Shown here piece by piece: positions 1-9,034 of a stretch of 64,000 nt of DNA; position 1 is the stretch's first letter; each line of letters starts with the position of its first letter. Source of the stretch: an uncultured Paraprevotella sp. (GTDB taxonomy: Bacteria; Bacteroidota; Bacteroidia; Bacteroidales; Bacteroidaceae); contig CALULA010000002.1 in assembly GCA_944321365.1 (NCBI GenBank), positions 124,001 to 188,000 on the forward strand. The letters run 5' to 3'. The notes beneath the pieces are model-generated. The model was given only the letters and a program-made list of their open reading frames with translations. It was not told where the DNA came from and ran no database searches. The translations under genes and the position numbers were made by a program.

Positions 1-9
1 AAAATAAAC

Positions 10-40
10 AAGCGGGGTTTTCGCAAATCCCGCTTATTTA
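10..40. terminator. Hairpin, probable terminator of a gene left of the window
   Basis: AAGCGGG at 10-16 pairs with CCCGCTT at 29-35 around a 12-base loop, flanked by A- and T-rich sequence on both sides. It probably ends a transcript entering from the left. The rest of 41-218 shows no convincing gene. Confidence 0.55.
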
Positions 41-218
41 ACTAAACCTTAACTATGAAAAAATCTAATGTTTTTATTCGAGTGCAAAGATCGTATTATT
101 CTTTGGAATGGCAAAAGAACAGGAAGGCTTTTTGCCTGCTTTTAGTGTTTTTTAAGATAGCGGATGCTTCTTTTTTCTCTTTGACGCTGAAATCAGCGGC
201 AATCTGTGCGATTTTGTG

Positions 219-226
219 TATCTTTG
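219..226 (+). promoter_or_regulatory. Bacteroidetes -7 box upstream of miaB
   Basis: TATCTTTG matches TAnnTTTG and lies 23 bases before the miaB start codon. No clear -33 TTTG is seen at 19-21 bases upstream. Confidence 0.55.
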
Positions 227-249
227 CAACTTGAATTTGAACGAATCGC

Positions 250-1590
250 ATGAAACGACTTTTTATAGAAACTTACGGGTGCCAGATGAATGTGGCTGAC
301 AGCGAGGTGGTGGCCTCGGTCATGCGCATGGCTGGTTATGAGGTTTGCGAGACGCTGGATGAGGCTGATGCTGTTTTTCTGAATACGTGTTCTGTCAGGG
401 ACAATGCCGAACAGAAAATCCTGAACCGCCTGGAGGCTTTGCATGCCTTGCGCAAGAAAGGAAAGCATCTGATTATCGGAGTGCTGGGCTGTATGGCCGA
501 GCGTGTGAAAGACGAACTGATTGAAAAGCATCATGTCGACGTGGTGGCCGGACCGGATGCCTACTTGTCCCTGCCCGACCTGATAGCACAAGTAGAACTG
601 GGGCATAAGGCCATCAATGTGGAGTTGTCCACTTCGGAGACTTACAAGGATGTCGTTCCGCAGCGGATTTGCGGTCCGCACATTTCAGGATTCGTAAGCA
701 TCATGCGTGGCTGCAACAATTTCTGTCATTATTGTATAGTTCCCTACACCCGCGGACGGGAACGGAGCCGTGACGTGGAGAGCATTTTGCGCGAGGTGGA
801 TGATTTGCGCAGCAGAGGATATAAGGAAGTGACGTTGTTGGGACAGAACGTCAATTCTTATCGTCATGAGGAAGCCGGCGGCAAGGTGGTGGATTTTCCG
901 GAGCTGCTGCGCAAGATGGCGCATACGGCAGTCGGGATGAGAGTGCGGTTCACGACCTCACATCCTAAGGACATGAGTGACGAGACTTTGCGCGTTATTG
1001 CCGAGGAGCCTAATGTCTGCCGTCATATTCATCTGCCGGTGCAGAGCGGCAGTAATCGCATCCTGCAGCTCATGAACCGCAAATATACGCGGGAATGGTA
1101 TCTCGACCGTGTGGCTGCCATCCGCCGTATCGTGCCGGACTGCGGCTTGTCGACCGATATATTTTCCGGTTATTGTTCGGAGACGGAAGACGATCACCGG
1201 CAGTCGCTTTCGCTGATGAGAGAATGTGCTTACGACAGTGCTTTCATGTTCAAGTACTCCGAGCGGCCGGGAACTTATGCGGCACGGCATCTGCCCGACG
1301 ATGTTCCGGAGGAAGTCAAGGTGCGTCGTCTGAACGAACTGATAGCCTTGCAGAACGAGCTTTCAGCTGCCAGCAATGAAGCTTGTGTGGGCAAGGCTTT
1401 CGAGGTGCTGGTGGAGGGCGTGAGCAAACGCTCCAAAGAGCAGCTTTTTGGTCGGACGGAGCAGAACAAGGTCGTGGTATTCGACCGTGCCGGACATCAT
1501 GTGGGTGAGTTTGTTACGGTTAAAATCACCGGAAGTACTTCGGCGACCTTGAAAGGGACGGTAATCGGAGCCCGCGACGGGGCTGTCTGA
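250..1590 (+). CDS. miaB: tRNA-2-methylthio-N6-dimethylallyladenosine synthase MiaB
   Basis: Radical-SAM methylthiotransferase of 446 residues, expected to convert i6A37 to ms2i6A37 in tRNAs reading U-starting codons. The N-terminal UPF0004 domain supplies cysteines C11, C47 and C81 for the second iron-sulfur cluster. The radical-SAM motif CNNFCHYC gives C155, C159 and C162, and the C-terminal part looks like a TRAM RNA-binding domain. Length is normal for the family. The start follows a TAnnTTTG promoter box at 219. It is separated from the next plus-strand gene by about 295 bases holding a 22-bp-period repeat array. Other methylthiotransferases (MtaB, RimO) are the alternative, but the length and motif spacing fit MiaB. 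Confidence 0.93.
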   Translation: MKRLFIETYGCQMNVADSEVVASVMRMAGYEVCETLDEADAVFLNTCSVRDNAEQKILNRLEALHALRKKGKHLIIGVLGCMAERVKDELIEKHHVDVVAGPDAYLSLPDLIAQVELGHKAINVELSTSETYKDVVPQRICGPHISGFVSIMRGCNNFCHYCIVPYTRGRERSRDVESILREVDDLRSRGYKEVTLLGQNVNSYRHEEAGGKVVDFPELLRKMAHTAVGMRVRFTTSHPKDMSDETLRVIAEEPNVCRHIHLPVQSGSNRILQLMNRKYTREWYLDRVAAIRRIVPDCGLSTDIFSGYCSETEDDHRQSLSLMRECAYDSAFMFKYSERPGTYAARHLPDDVPEEVKVRRLNELIALQNELSAASNEACVGKAFEVLVEGVSKRSKEQLFGRTEQNKVVVFDRAGHHVGEFVTVKITGSTSATLKGTVIGARDGAV

Positions 1591-1654
1591 CAGCAAGGTC
1601 ATATAAGCTTGTGGTATGGCAGGCCAGATGCGGTTCCGGCAAGCCTTTCCGGCC

Positions 1655-1742
1655 TTGTAAGGCATTGTGCAAAGTCTTGCGCAAGATTCCGCGTTGTTTT
1701 GCGCAAAACCTTCCATGTTGTTGCGCAACATTGCAGTCGGTA
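1655..1742. repeat. Array A: TTGCGCAA-type motif repeated at 22-bp spacing
   Basis: Exact TTGCGCAA occurs at 1677, 1699 and 1721, each 22 bp apart. A degenerate copy TTGTAAGG is at 1655 and an off-register TTGTGCAA at 1665. The 14-bp intervals are not conserved. The array lies between miaB and the ftsX-like gene and covers most of that gap. Related arrays are at 19084, 31423 and 52891. Confidence 0.75.
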
Positions 1743-1844
1743 TGCCGCTTCATTTGTTGGCGGGAAAGAGCCTGCAAGTCGTGTGCAAGGGCGAAAAACA
1801 AGTTAAATATCACTAAAAGCGAACGTTATACGTGGGTTTTGTTG

Positions 1845-1852
1845 TACTTTTG
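1845..1852 (+). promoter_or_regulatory. -7 box upstream of the ftsX operon
   Basis: TACTTTTG matches TAnnTTTG, 33 bases before the ftsX start codon and just after repeat array A. It would drive ftsX to folK as one transcript. Confidence 0.5.
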
Positions 1853-1885
1853 TACCCTATGGTAAGAGGGATATCATAGAGAGAC

Positions 1886-2752
1886 ATGGGAAAAACAAGC
1901 AATAGGGGGTCTTTGGGCATGCAGTGGTTTACGACGGGAGTCAGTACGACACTTGTACTGATTCTGCTGGGTGCAGTGTCTTTTTTTGTCTTGTTTGCTC
2001 ATAATCTGTCAGAGTCGGTGAAAGAGCAGCTGACGGTAACCGTGTTGTTGGATAAGAATGCCTCGGCAGCCGAAACCGGCAAGTTGCAACGCAGGTTGCA
2101 GCAGAGTGCTTATGTGGCTGCGGTAGACTATATATCCGAGCAAAAGGCGTTGGAGGAACAGGTCAGGGTGATGGGGAGCGATCCTTCGGAATTTCTGGGG
2201 GAGAATCCTTATACGGCATCTTTTGAAGTGCACGTGAAAGCCTCTTACGCCAATGCCGACAGTCTGGCGCAGATTACATCGCAGCTGAAAAGACAGGCTG
2301 TGGTGGACGATGTCATTTATCAGAGAGAGCTGGTAGAGGCGGTGAACGACAATCTGCACCGTATCAGTTTCATTTTGTTGGGGCTGGCGGCATTGCTGGC
2401 TTTGGTGTCGTTTGCATTGATCAATAACACGGTGCGCCTGAGCATTTATTCCGGCCGGTTCATCATCCGTACAATGAAGCTGGTCGGAGCGGGCTGGGGA
2501 TTCATTCGCCGTCCGTTCATGGTGCGCAGCTTCAATCTGGGTTTCCTGTCCGGCTTGTTTGCCGATGCCTTGTTGTATGGGGGGATACAGGCTTTGCTCC
2601 GGCAGGATTCCTCTCTTGCGCAGTATATACATACAGATATGCTGGTGGCGGTGGGGGCGGCCGTGTTGCTTTTCGGGCTGTTGCTGACGTTGGGATGCAC
2701 CTATTTTTCCGTTGGCAGGTGTCTGCGGATGAAGGCCGGTGAGCTGTATTGA
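1886..2752 (+). CDS. ftsX: FtsX-like cell-division permease protein
   Basis: Integral membrane protein of 288 residues in the FtsX family, which pairs with the FtsE ATPase at the division septum and controls peptidoglycan hydrolases. A cytoplasmic stub is followed by TM1 (about residues 15-35). Next comes a roughly 130-residue extracytoplasmic domain, then three more helices (about 165-185, 215-235, 255-280), the normal FtsX topology. No ftsE gene is adjacent, which is usual in Bacteroidetes. It opens a compact plus-strand run with a DUF3098 gene, uppP, truB, queA and folK, so it probably shares a promoter with envelope and tRNA-modification genes. Confidence 0.85.
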   Translation: MGKTSNRGSLGMQWFTTGVSTTLVLILLGAVSFFVLFAHNLSESVKEQLTVTVLLDKNASAAETGKLQRRLQQSAYVAAVDYISEQKALEEQVRVMGSDPSEFLGENPYTASFEVHVKASYANADSLAQITSQLKRQAVVDDVIYQRELVEAVNDNLHRISFILLGLAALLALVSFALINNTVRLSIYSGRFIIRTMKLVGAGWGFIRRPFMVRSFNLGFLSGLFADALLYGGIQALLRQDSSLAQYIHTDMLVAVGAAVLLFGLLLTLGCTYFSVGRCLRMKAGELY

Positions 2753-2784
2753 GAAAGAAGAATGTGTAATAAACGAATAGAGTA

Positions 2785-3039
2785 ATGAATAAGAAGAACT
2801 TTGCTTTCGACAAGATCAATTTCATCTTACTGGCCGTGGGTGTGGCCGTTGTGATTGTCGGTTTCCTCCTGATGTCCGGTGATGGGAGCACGGAAACAAC
2901 ATTCAATCCGGACATCTTCAGCACCCGTCGTGTGAAAGTGGCCCCGGTGGTATGCCTTTTGGGGTATCTTTTCATCATTTATGCCATCCTGCGCAAGCCG
3001 AAAGATGTCGGCACGGAAACAGAAGAAGTAAAGGAATAA
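2785..3039 (+). CDS. DUF3098 family small membrane protein
   Basis: Protein of 84 residues with two predicted transmembrane helices (about 12-32 and 52-72). The connecting stretch carries the FNPDIFSTRRVKVAP-type segment that I associate with DUF3098 proteins of Bacteroidetes. Function is unknown. It lies 32 bases after the ftsX-like gene and 18 bases before uppP. That conserved-looking placement suggests an envelope-linked accessory role, but this is inference from position only. Confidence 0.75.
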   Translation: MNKKNFAFDKINFILLAVGVAVVIVGFLLMSGDGSTETTFNPDIFSTRRVKVAPVVCLLGYLFIIYAILRKPKDVGTETEEVKE

Positions 3040-3057
3040 CGACACATACATCCACTT

Positions 3058-3912
3058 ATGGAAGATATGAGTACGTGGGAGGCAATCATCATTGCCATCG
3101 TAGAAGGCCTGACCGAGTTTCTGCCGGTGTCGTCCACCGGCCACATGATTATCACGCAGAACGTGCTGGGGGTGGAGAGCACCGAGTTTGTCAAGGCGTT
3201 CACGTTCATCATCCAGTTTGGTGCCATCCTGTCGGTGGTATGCCTCTACTGGAAGCGTTTTTTCCGCCTCAACCATACGCCTGCACCCAAGGGGGCTTCG
3301 GCCTTGCGCCGTTTTCTGCACAAGTATGATTTCTACTGGAAGCTGTTTGTGGCCTTTATCCCCGCAGCCGTGCTGGGGTTATTGTTCAGCGACATGATAG
3401 ACGCCATGCTGGAGAGCGTCACCGTGGTGGCCGTCATGCTGGTCGTGGGAGGTGTGTTCATGCTGTTCTGCGACAGACTGTTCAACAAGGGCAGCGAGAA
3501 GACGGAGATGACCGAGAAACGAGCCTTTCTCATCGGTCTGTTCCAGTGCATCTCAATGATACCCGGCGTGTCGCGCTCCATGGCCACCATCGTGGGTGGC
3601 ATGGCACAAAAGCTCACCCGCAAGGACGCGGCCGAGTTTTCGTTCTTCCTGGCTGTCCCCACCATGTTTGCCGCCATGGGTTACAAGATGGCCAAACTGT
3701 TTATGGACGGTGGCACGGACGTCATCGTCAACAATCTGTCGGCACTGATTGTGGGCAATGTCGTGGCATTCATTGTGGCCCTGCTGGCCATCAAGTTCTT
3801 CATCAGCTTCGTCACCCGATACGGTTTCAAGGCTTTCGGCTGGTACCGCATCATCGTAGGTGGCATCATCCTGATCATGCTGCTGACGGGACATAACCTG
3901 GAAATGGTATAA
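3058..3912 (+). CDS. uppP: Undecaprenyl-diphosphatase UppP (BacA)
   Basis: Membrane phosphatase of 284 residues that recycles undecaprenyl diphosphate to the monophosphate lipid carrier for peptidoglycan and surface glycan synthesis; overproduction gives bacitracin resistance in other bacteria. Both family signatures are visible: the N-terminal [12 protein letters not shown] segment (about residues 15-32) and PGVSRS (about residue 170). Hydrophobic helices occur throughout. It sits 18 bases after the DUF3098 gene and 3 bases before truB. ATG at 3058 is preferred; an internal ATG at 3067 is possible. Confidence 0.94.
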   Translation: MEDMSTWEAIIIAIVEGLTEFLPVSSTGHMIITQNVLGVESTEFVKAFTFIIQFGAILSVVCLYWKRFFRLNHTPAPKGASALRRFLHKYDFYWKLFVAFIPAAVLGLLFSDMIDAMLESVTVVAVMLVVGGVFMLFCDRLFNKGSEKTEMTEKRAFLIGLFQCISMIPGVSRSMATIVGGMAQKLTRKDAAEFSFFLAVPTMFAAMGYKMAKLFMDGGTDVIVNNLSALIVGNVVAFIVALLAIKFFISFVTRYGFKAFGWYRIIVGGIILIMLLTGHNLEMV

Positions 3913-3915
3913 GGC

Positions 3916-4623
3916 ATGAACTTCAAGAAAGGAGAAATATTATGCGTTGACAAACCATACGGGTGGACTTCGTTCGGACTGGTGGCCAGGGTGCGCAACC
4001 ACCTGTGCCGGAAGATGGGAGTGAAGAAGCTCAAGGTGGGTCATGCCGGGACGCTCGACCCGCTGGCCACGGGCGTGATGGTCATCTGCACAGGCCGGGC
4101 CACCAAGCGCATCGAGGAGCTTCAGGCGCACACCAAGGAGTATGTGGCCACGCTGCGTCTGGGAGCCACTACGCCATCGTTCGACCTGGAGAAGCCGGTG
4201 GACGCGGAGTATCCCACGGAGCACATCACCGAAGAGATGGTCCGCGAGACGCTGGCCCGTTTTGTGGGGACGATAGAGCAGGTGCCGCCGGTTTTCTCGG
4301 CCTGCAAGGTCAACGGGAGCCGTGCTTACGATCTGGCCCGCAGGGGAGAGACGGTGGAGCTGAAAGCCAAGACATTGGTCATCGACGAGATGGAACTGTT
4401 GAGGTGTGAGCTGCCGGAAATAGAGATACGCGTGGTATGCAGCAAGGGAACTTACATCCGGGCTTTGGCACGTGATATCGGGGAGGCGTTGCAGAGCGGC
4501 GCGCATCTGACGGCTTTGCGCCGCACGCGTATCGGCGACGTGCGTGTGGAGGATTGCTTTTCGTTGGAAGGGTTCACCGACTGGCTGGAAAAGCAGGAAA
4601 TAGAACAGACAGAAGATAATTAA
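3916..4623 (+). CDS. truB: tRNA pseudouridine(55) synthase TruB
   Basis: Makes pseudouridine at position 55 in the T-loop of elongator tRNAs. The 235-residue protein carries the family signature GHAGTLDPLATG near residues 43-54 with the catalytic aspartate at D48. It also has the later KVNGSRAYDLARRGE and CSKGTYIRALARDIG segments. It is on the short side because the C-terminal PUA-like extension of some homologues is missing, which is usual in this phylum. Three bases separate it from uppP, and queA follows after 24 bases, so translation and transcription are probably shared. Confidence 0.95.
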   Translation: MNFKKGEILCVDKPYGWTSFGLVARVRNHLCRKMGVKKLKVGHAGTLDPLATGVMVICTGRATKRIEELQAHTKEYVATLRLGATTPSFDLEKPVDAEYPTEHITEEMVRETLARFVGTIEQVPPVFSACKVNGSRAYDLARRGETVELKAKTLVIDEMELLRCELPEIEIRVVCSKGTYIRALARDIGEALQSGAHLTALRRTRIGDVRVEDCFSLEGFTDWLEKQEIEQTEDN

Positions 4624-4647
4624 TTAATCATAAGAGACTTATTTGAT

Positions 4648-5709
4648 ATGAAATTGTCACAATTCAAATTCAAGTTGCCAGAAGAACAGATTGCGCTTTA
4701 CCCTGCTCACAATCGCGATGAGTCGCGTTTGATGGTGCTTCACAAGAAGAGCGGGGATATTGAGCATCGTCAGTATTTTAAGGATATTCTTGACTATTTC
4801 GACGACAAGGATGTGTTCATTTTCAATGACACCAAAGTTTTTCCGGCCCGTCTGTATGGAAACAAGGAGAAGACCGGTGCACGCATTGAGGTGTTCCTTC
4901 TGCGGGAATTGAATGAAGAATTGCGTCTTTGGGACGTTCTGGTCGATCCGGCGCGCAAGATTCGTATCGGTAACAAGCTGTATTTTGGAGAAGATGATTC
5001 CATGGTGGCCGAGGTGATCGACAATACGACCTCTCGCGGGCGCACACTCCGCTTCCTCTACGACGGCTCTCATGATGAGTTCAAAGCCGCATTGTACGCG
5101 CTGGGCGAGGCCCCGTTGCCCAAACATATCGTGAAGCGGCCGGCCGAGCCCGAAGATATGGAGCGTTTTCAGTGCATCTTTGCCCGCCATGAAGGGGCTG
5201 TTACGGCACCGTCGTCCGGTCTGCATTTCTCACGTGAGCTGATGAAGCGTCTGGAGATTAAGGGAGTGGAATTTGCTTTTGTAACCATGCACTGCGGACT
5301 GGGCAATTTCCGCGATATAGATGTGGAGGACTTGACCAAGCATAAGATGGACAGCGAGGAGATGTTTGTCAATGCAGAGGCTTGCCGTATAGTCAATGCG
5401 GCCAAGGATGGCGGACACAAGGTCTGCGCGGTGGGTACGACGGTGCAGCGGGTGATAGAGACAGCTGTCGGTACGGATGGTCATCTGAAAGAATTTACGG
5501 GCTGGACCAATAAATTTATATTTCCTCCATATGAATTTAATGTGGCAGACGCTATGGTGGCGAATTTCTATATGCCTTACAGCACTTTGCTGATGCTGAC
5601 GTCAGCTTATGGCGGTTATGATTTGGTGATGCGAGGATATAAGGAAGCATTGAAAGAGGGATATCGTTTCGGTACTTATGGCGATGCCATGCTGATTCTG
5701 AACGACTGA
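4648..5709 (+). CDS. queA: S-adenosylmethionine:tRNA ribosyltransferase-isomerase QueA
   Basis: Transfers and isomerises the ribosyl group of SAM onto preQ1-modified tRNA to make epoxyqueuosine at the wobble position of GUN-anticodon tRNAs. The 353-residue protein matches QueA in length. It carries conserved segments such as [15 protein letters not shown] near residues 55-70, and [18 protein letters not shown] and [10 protein letters not shown] further on. It overlaps folK by one base, so the two are probably coupled. The next-step enzyme QueG (epoxyqueuosine reductase) is encoded at 31692, so two late queuosine steps are in this window. Confidence 0.95.
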   Translation: MKLSQFKFKLPEEQIALYPAHNRDESRLMVLHKKSGDIEHRQYFKDILDYFDDKDVFIFNDTKVFPARLYGNKEKTGARIEVFLLRELNEELRLWDVLVDPARKIRIGNKLYFGEDDSMVAEVIDNTTSRGRTLRFLYDGSHDEFKAALYALGEAPLPKHIVKRPAEPEDMERFQCIFARHEGAVTAPSSGLHFSRELMKRLEIKGVEFAFVTMHCGLGNFRDIDVEDLTKHKMDSEEMFVNAEACRIVNAAKDGGHKVCAVGTTVQRVIETAVGTDGHLKEFTGWTNKFIFPPYEFNVADAMVANFYMPYSTLLMLTSAYGGYDLVMRGYKEALKEGYRFGTYGDAMLILND

Positions 5710-6203
5710 TGGTGGATTTGTACTTGGGATTGGGCAGTAATCTGGGTCATCGCGAGATGTTGCTGCGCCGGTCTGTAGAAATACTTGCGGAGCGGATAGG
5801 TTCATTGAAGAGCCTGTCCGCTTTTTATGAGACGGAACCATGGGGATTCTCCTCTGTCCATCCTTTTCTGAACGCCGTTGTGGTATTGCGTACGGTGAAG
5901 AGTCCGGAAGATGTATTGCGGATCACTCAGCAAGTGGAGCGTGAGTTGGGGCGCAATGAGAAGAGTGTGGGGGGACATTATGCCGACCGCCCGATAGATA
6001 TAGATTTGTTGATGTATGGCAGTGAAGTGGTTGAGATGGACTTTGACTGGGACGGGCGCGTCGTCCATCTCTCGTTGCCTCATCCTTTGATGCACGTGCG
6101 TCGTTTTGTGATGGAGCCATTGGCGGAGGTCGCTCCCGATGTGCTTCATCCGGTGCTGAAGAAGACTTTCCGTGAGATATTGGAAAGTCTACCGCTTTCC
6201 TGA
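5709..6203 (+). CDS. folK: 2-amino-4-hydroxy-6-hydroxymethyldihydropteridine pyrophosphokinase FolK
   Basis: Catalyses pyrophosphoryl transfer from ATP to hydroxymethyl-dihydropterin in folate synthesis. The 164 residues include the N-terminal LGLGSNLGHRE segment, the ETEPWGF segment and the HPPK signature around RPIDIDLLMYG (about residues 95-105), whose acidic residues bind magnesium. The ATG shares its A with the queA stop codon. It is the last gene of the run; a strong bidirectional hairpin terminator follows about 540 bases later at 6746. Confidence 0.93.
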   Translation: MVDLYLGLGSNLGHREMLLRRSVEILAERIGSLKSLSAFYETEPWGFSSVHPFLNAVVVLRTVKSPEDVLRITQQVERELGRNEKSVGGHYADRPIDIDLLMYGSEVVEMDFDWDGRVVHLSLPHPLMHVRRFVMEPLAEVAPDVLHPVLKKTFREILESLPLS

Positions 6204-6745
6204 ATTTGTTTGTGTGTCGTTGTGTCGGTATTGTCGGATGTTTATGGAGGTCGCTTTTCCTTGTCATGAGTTTTAGAGCTAAGGTGTGTGGATAGGTTCC
6301 TGGTTGAATGGCCTTGATTTTATTCGTAAATATCAGGACAATTTGTGCGGCTGTCGGGCGGTTAGGGCAAAAGTGTCAGGCAAGCGAGGCAAAATGAGTC
6401 CTTCTTTTATCCTTTGTGGCGGGTATACATGTTTCAGGGATGTTTCAGCCTGCAATTATCTTGTTTTGAATAGATTATCCTTCAGCCTGAAAGATGAAGG
6501 ATGTTTTTGGAAAAACTCCTGTAGGGGACGCGGGAATTGCGCGTGTTTTGTTGTTCAAGCCGTTTGGCAGTGACAGTTCGGGAAGAATTGAAGATCTCAG
6601 AAGATGTTTCCGGATTCCTTACAAAATGGAATAAGGTTTCTTTTATGGGATTTTGTTTATGACAAGGGAAAAAGACCGGATGAGACAGGACTATGAAACG
6701 TTTCTCACAGAAGTTGGAGAACGGTCTTCTGATGATAAAAAAGAA
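6204..6745. other. Gap of about 540 bases without a recognised gene
   Basis: Downstream of folK I find no ORF with convincing composition. Open frames at 6286-6573 and 6653-6883 look like chance: no recognisable motifs, and the second runs through the terminator into the dehydrogenase gene. It may be decayed sequence or a long 3' untranslated region. Confidence 0.4.
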
Positions 6746-6786
6746 AGCTGTGCCGTAACGGTTAGTTTACGGTACAGTTTTCTTTT
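6746..6786. terminator. Bidirectional terminator between folK and the SDR gene
   Basis: A 13-base arm at 6746-6758 pairs with 6767-6779 (two G-U pairs) around an 8-base loop. A T-rich tract follows on the plus strand (6778-6786) and another on the minus strand (complement of 6735-6745). It lies between convergent genes. Confidence 0.8.
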
Positions 6787-6799
6787 TATGAAGGAGATT

Positions 6800-7609
6800 T
6801 TATTTCGGTTGTTTTCCGATATAAGCCAAAATACCTCCATCTACGTACAGCACAAGACCGTTCACGAAATTAGAGGCATCTGAAGCCAGGAACACAGCCG
6901 GACCTTGGAGGTCTTCGGGAGTACCCCAGCGTGCGGCAGGTGTTTTGGCAACGATAAAGCTGTCGAAAGGATGACGGCTGCCGTCCGGCTGGCGTTCGCG
7001 CAGGGGAGCGGTTTGCGGAGTGGCGATGTAGCCGGGGCCGATGCCGTTGCACTGGATGTTGTATTCACCGTATTCCGAACAGATGTTGCGGGTCAGCATC
7101 TTCAGACCGCCTTTGGCGGCAGCATAGGCCGAGACGGTTTCGCGTCCCAGCTCGGACATCATGGAACAGATGTTGATGATCTTGCCATGACCTTTCTTGA
7201 TCATGCCCGGAATCACAGCCTTCGACACGATGAACGGCGCGTTCAGGTCCACATCAATGACTTGGCGGAACTCTGCGGCCGACATTTCCGTCATGGGAAT
7301 ACGTTTGATGATGCCGGCATTGTTCACCAGAATGTCGATGACACCGATTTCCTTTTCAATCTGTGCCACGAGGGCATTCACGGCTGCCTCATCGGTCACG
7401 TCGCATACGTAGCCGTGTGCTTCGATGCCTTTCTCACGATAAGCGGCCAGCCCCTTGTCCACCAGTTCCTGCTTGATGTCGTTGAAGACGATGGTTGCTC
7501 CACACTGTGCAAAGGCTGTTGCAATGCCGAAACCGATACCGTAGGAGGCTCCTGTCACCAAGGCAATCTTGCCTTCCAAAGAGAAATTCTGCAAAAAGTT
7601 CTTTTCCAT
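6800..7609 (-). CDS. kduD: SDR-family 2-deoxy-D-gluconate 3-dehydrogenase / gluconate 5-dehydrogenase
   Basis: Classical short-chain dehydrogenase of 269 residues. It has the cofactor motif TGASYGIG (about residues 19-26), NNAG (about 95) and the catalytic pair YAAAK (about 165-169) with a preceding serine. The overall sequence resembles the KduD/gluconate 5-dehydrogenase group, which reduces 2,5-diketo-3-deoxygluconate in uronate breakdown or interconverts gluconate and 5-ketogluconate. In many relatives kduI lies next to it. Here no kduI is adjacent and the accessory island begins upstream, so the partner may be elsewhere or displaced. Exact substrate cannot be decided from sequence. It ends at the shared terminator at 6746. 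Confidence 0.8.
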   Translation of the reverse strand: MEKNFLQNFSLEGKIALVTGASYGIGFGIATAFAQCGATIVFNDIKQELVDKGLAAYREKGIEAHGYVCDVTDEAAVNALVAQIEKEIGVIDILVNNAGIIKRIPMTEMSAAEFRQVIDVDLNAPFIVSKAVIPGMIKKGHGKIINICSMMSELGRETVSAYAAAKGGLKMLTRNICSEYGEYNIQCNGIGPGYIATPQTAPLRERQPDGSRHPFDSFIVAKTPAARWGTPEDLQGPAVFLASDASNFVNGLVLYVDGGILAYIGKQPK

Positions 7610-7645
7610 GTTAAAGATGATTTAATAATGCGTTTTCCGTTTGAG

Positions 7646-7653
7646 CAAAGTTA
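7646..7653 (-). promoter_or_regulatory. -7 box for the kduD-like gene
   Basis: The minus strand reads TAACTTTG, matching TAnnTTTG, 37 bases upstream of the start codon. A weak TTGTG lies about 20 bases further upstream. Confidence 0.5.
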
Positions 7654-7830
7654 GAAAAAGAAACTGATATACGCACACAATTTGAACAAAAACTTTTCTA
7701 TTTTCTATCGCTGAAACCGTGAAAAGAGTCAATAGCCTAATATTTTCGGTAGAAATGCGACGTAATAGGAAATTCTGTATCTCAGGCATGCTAATGACAA
7801 GGTCAGTGCGAATGTTCCCTTTTTCAATGT

Positions 7831-8886
7831 TTAAGAATTAAATTTTTCTCCGTTCTGGTTTCGTATATGTTGATAAATAGCCTTTACCTCACACCAGAAA
7901 TTATCCATACGCAGTAGGTCTGGAATAGAATATCCATTGTCATAAACGCAGATCTCATTGACGGCATTACAGATTTCTATTCCTTCAAGTTCTGGTGCTG
8001 AGTATTTAAGTTCACCATGATAGACTTTGTCCATATCATTGTCAAGCTCCAGCTCTTTGTCCGACATTTCCGGTTTGTCGCCTTTCTGGATACTTTTGGA
8101 AAATGAGGCGCCACATGGGGCGTATGCATCACATAAATCATAAATGACATTCATCATATAACTGAAATCCGACCCATAGTATTCCTCATCACCAAGCTTG
8201 GCTATGGATTCTTCATAGTTGTATACAAACCGCAAGTCCGCATCAATCATAAAATCATCATCGAACGCCTCGTCCCTTCCTGAAATCAGGTATTGTCTGT
8301 AAATCCGTGCACCTTTCTTGTACATTCTGTCTGTGAGAATCCTTAGCAGGTCATTAACTTTCCTAAAATGTTCCACTCCCTTCGGATCTTTACGGAACAG
8401 CATATTGAGACAGTTACGTCTTGACCGCAGAAGGTCTCTCAATTTTTCGCGGTCGATGTCGGCGGGAATATCTACCCAATCATCTTTTCTTCGAGGCCCG
8501 ACAACAGCCTTTATGTCAGACTCAATCGACTGAAGTTTCTTTCTGAGTTTCTCAGGGCTTAAATTGTTCTCTATCATAATATATCCATTTATGTGATTGC
8601 CTTGGTTGAATAATCGGTTCTTAAAGTAGTTTATGTCAAACTCATCGGAAAGACTGAAAGTCGCCCAATATTCATCAAGCTCTGTAATCCTTGTGATTTC
8701 AAAAGCGTATGCACTGTTATTCTGATTCAGTGACAATAGATATAGTTTTCCGTCATGTTCGTTGATGCAGACGGGGGCAACTGCAAAATACATCGAGCTG
8801 CCATCGTCTGTTTGATAAATCAGTTCAAGTACTTTCCGTTTATGGATAGATGCTTTTATCTTCTTTGTAACTGCGCTTATGGTCAT
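7831..8886 (-). CDS. WYL-like domain protein, island left boundary
   Basis: Unrecognised protein of 351 residues, AT-rich. Residues about 14-75 resemble the SH3-like WYL barrel: a KVLELIYQTDDGS strand, then YFAVAPVCINEHDGKLYLL and FEITRIT-like elements in the usual order. No N-terminal winged helix precedes it, unlike standard WYL regulators. The rest is charged and largely helical, with no motif I can name. Its promoter shares a 36-bp architecture with that of the frameshifted WYL gene at 12081, so the two are likely co-regulated. It diverges from the plus-strand island genes. WYL assignment is by eye and tentative. Confidence 0.55.
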   Translation of the reverse strand: MTISAVTKKIKASIHKRKVLELIYQTDDGSSMYFAVAPVCINEHDGKLYLLSLNQNNSAYAFEITRITELDEYWATFSLSDEFDINYFKNRLFNQGNHINGYIMIENNLSPEKLRKKLQSIESDIKAVVGPRRKDDWVDIPADIDREKLRDLLRSRRNCLNMLFRKDPKGVEHFRKVNDLLRILTDRMYKKGARIYRQYLISGRDEAFDDDFMIDADLRFVYNYEESIAKLGDEEYYGSDFSYMMNVIYDLCDAYAPCGASFSKSIQKGDKPEMSDKELELDNDMDKVYHGELKYSAPELEGIEICNAVNEICVYDNGYSIPDLLRMDNFWCEVKAIYQHIRNQNGEKFNS

Positions 8887-8917
8887 GTCTATATGTTTTT
8901 AGCCGTCCAATATGCGA

Positions 8918-8953
8918 CAAAGATACAAATAGGTTATGCTAAAGCATGACACA
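8918..8953 (-). promoter_or_regulatory. Promoter and putative operator shared with 13000-13035 (copy 1)
   Basis: On the minus strand TATCTTTG (8918-8925) is a -7 box. Nine bases upstream is TTTAGCATA (8935-8943), and six bases beyond that TGTG (8950-8953). The same blocks at the same distances occur before the second WYL gene. In this copy ATGCTAAAGCAT forms a short dyad, and GACACA (8948-8953) pairs with TGTGTC (8972-8977). Confidence 0.6.
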
Positions 8954-8999
8954 GAATCATTTTTTTTACGTTGTGTCGCGTTTTGGCACACCGGGAGCA

Positions 9000-9007
9000 T
9001 AATTTTG
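9000..9007 (+). promoter_or_regulatory. -7 box for the WGDG/leucine-rich gene
   Basis: TAATTTTG matches TAnnTTTG. It lies downstream of the in-frame ATG at 8936 and so argues for a start at 9035 or 9050 instead. Confidence 0.45.
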
Positions 9008-9034
9008 CCGAAAATCTCTATTAGTATCTGTATT

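Noticed and set aside
55..234. Open frame of 59 codons starting MKKSNVFIRV before miaB
   Set aside because: It contains the miaB -7 box within its coding sequence and has no recognisable motif; most likely chance.
6286..6573. Open frame of 95 codons after folK
   Set aside because: No motif, no promoter, and composition unlike neighbouring genes.
6653..6883. Open frame of 76 codons
   Set aside because: Runs through the bidirectional terminator and into the dehydrogenase gene on the other strand.
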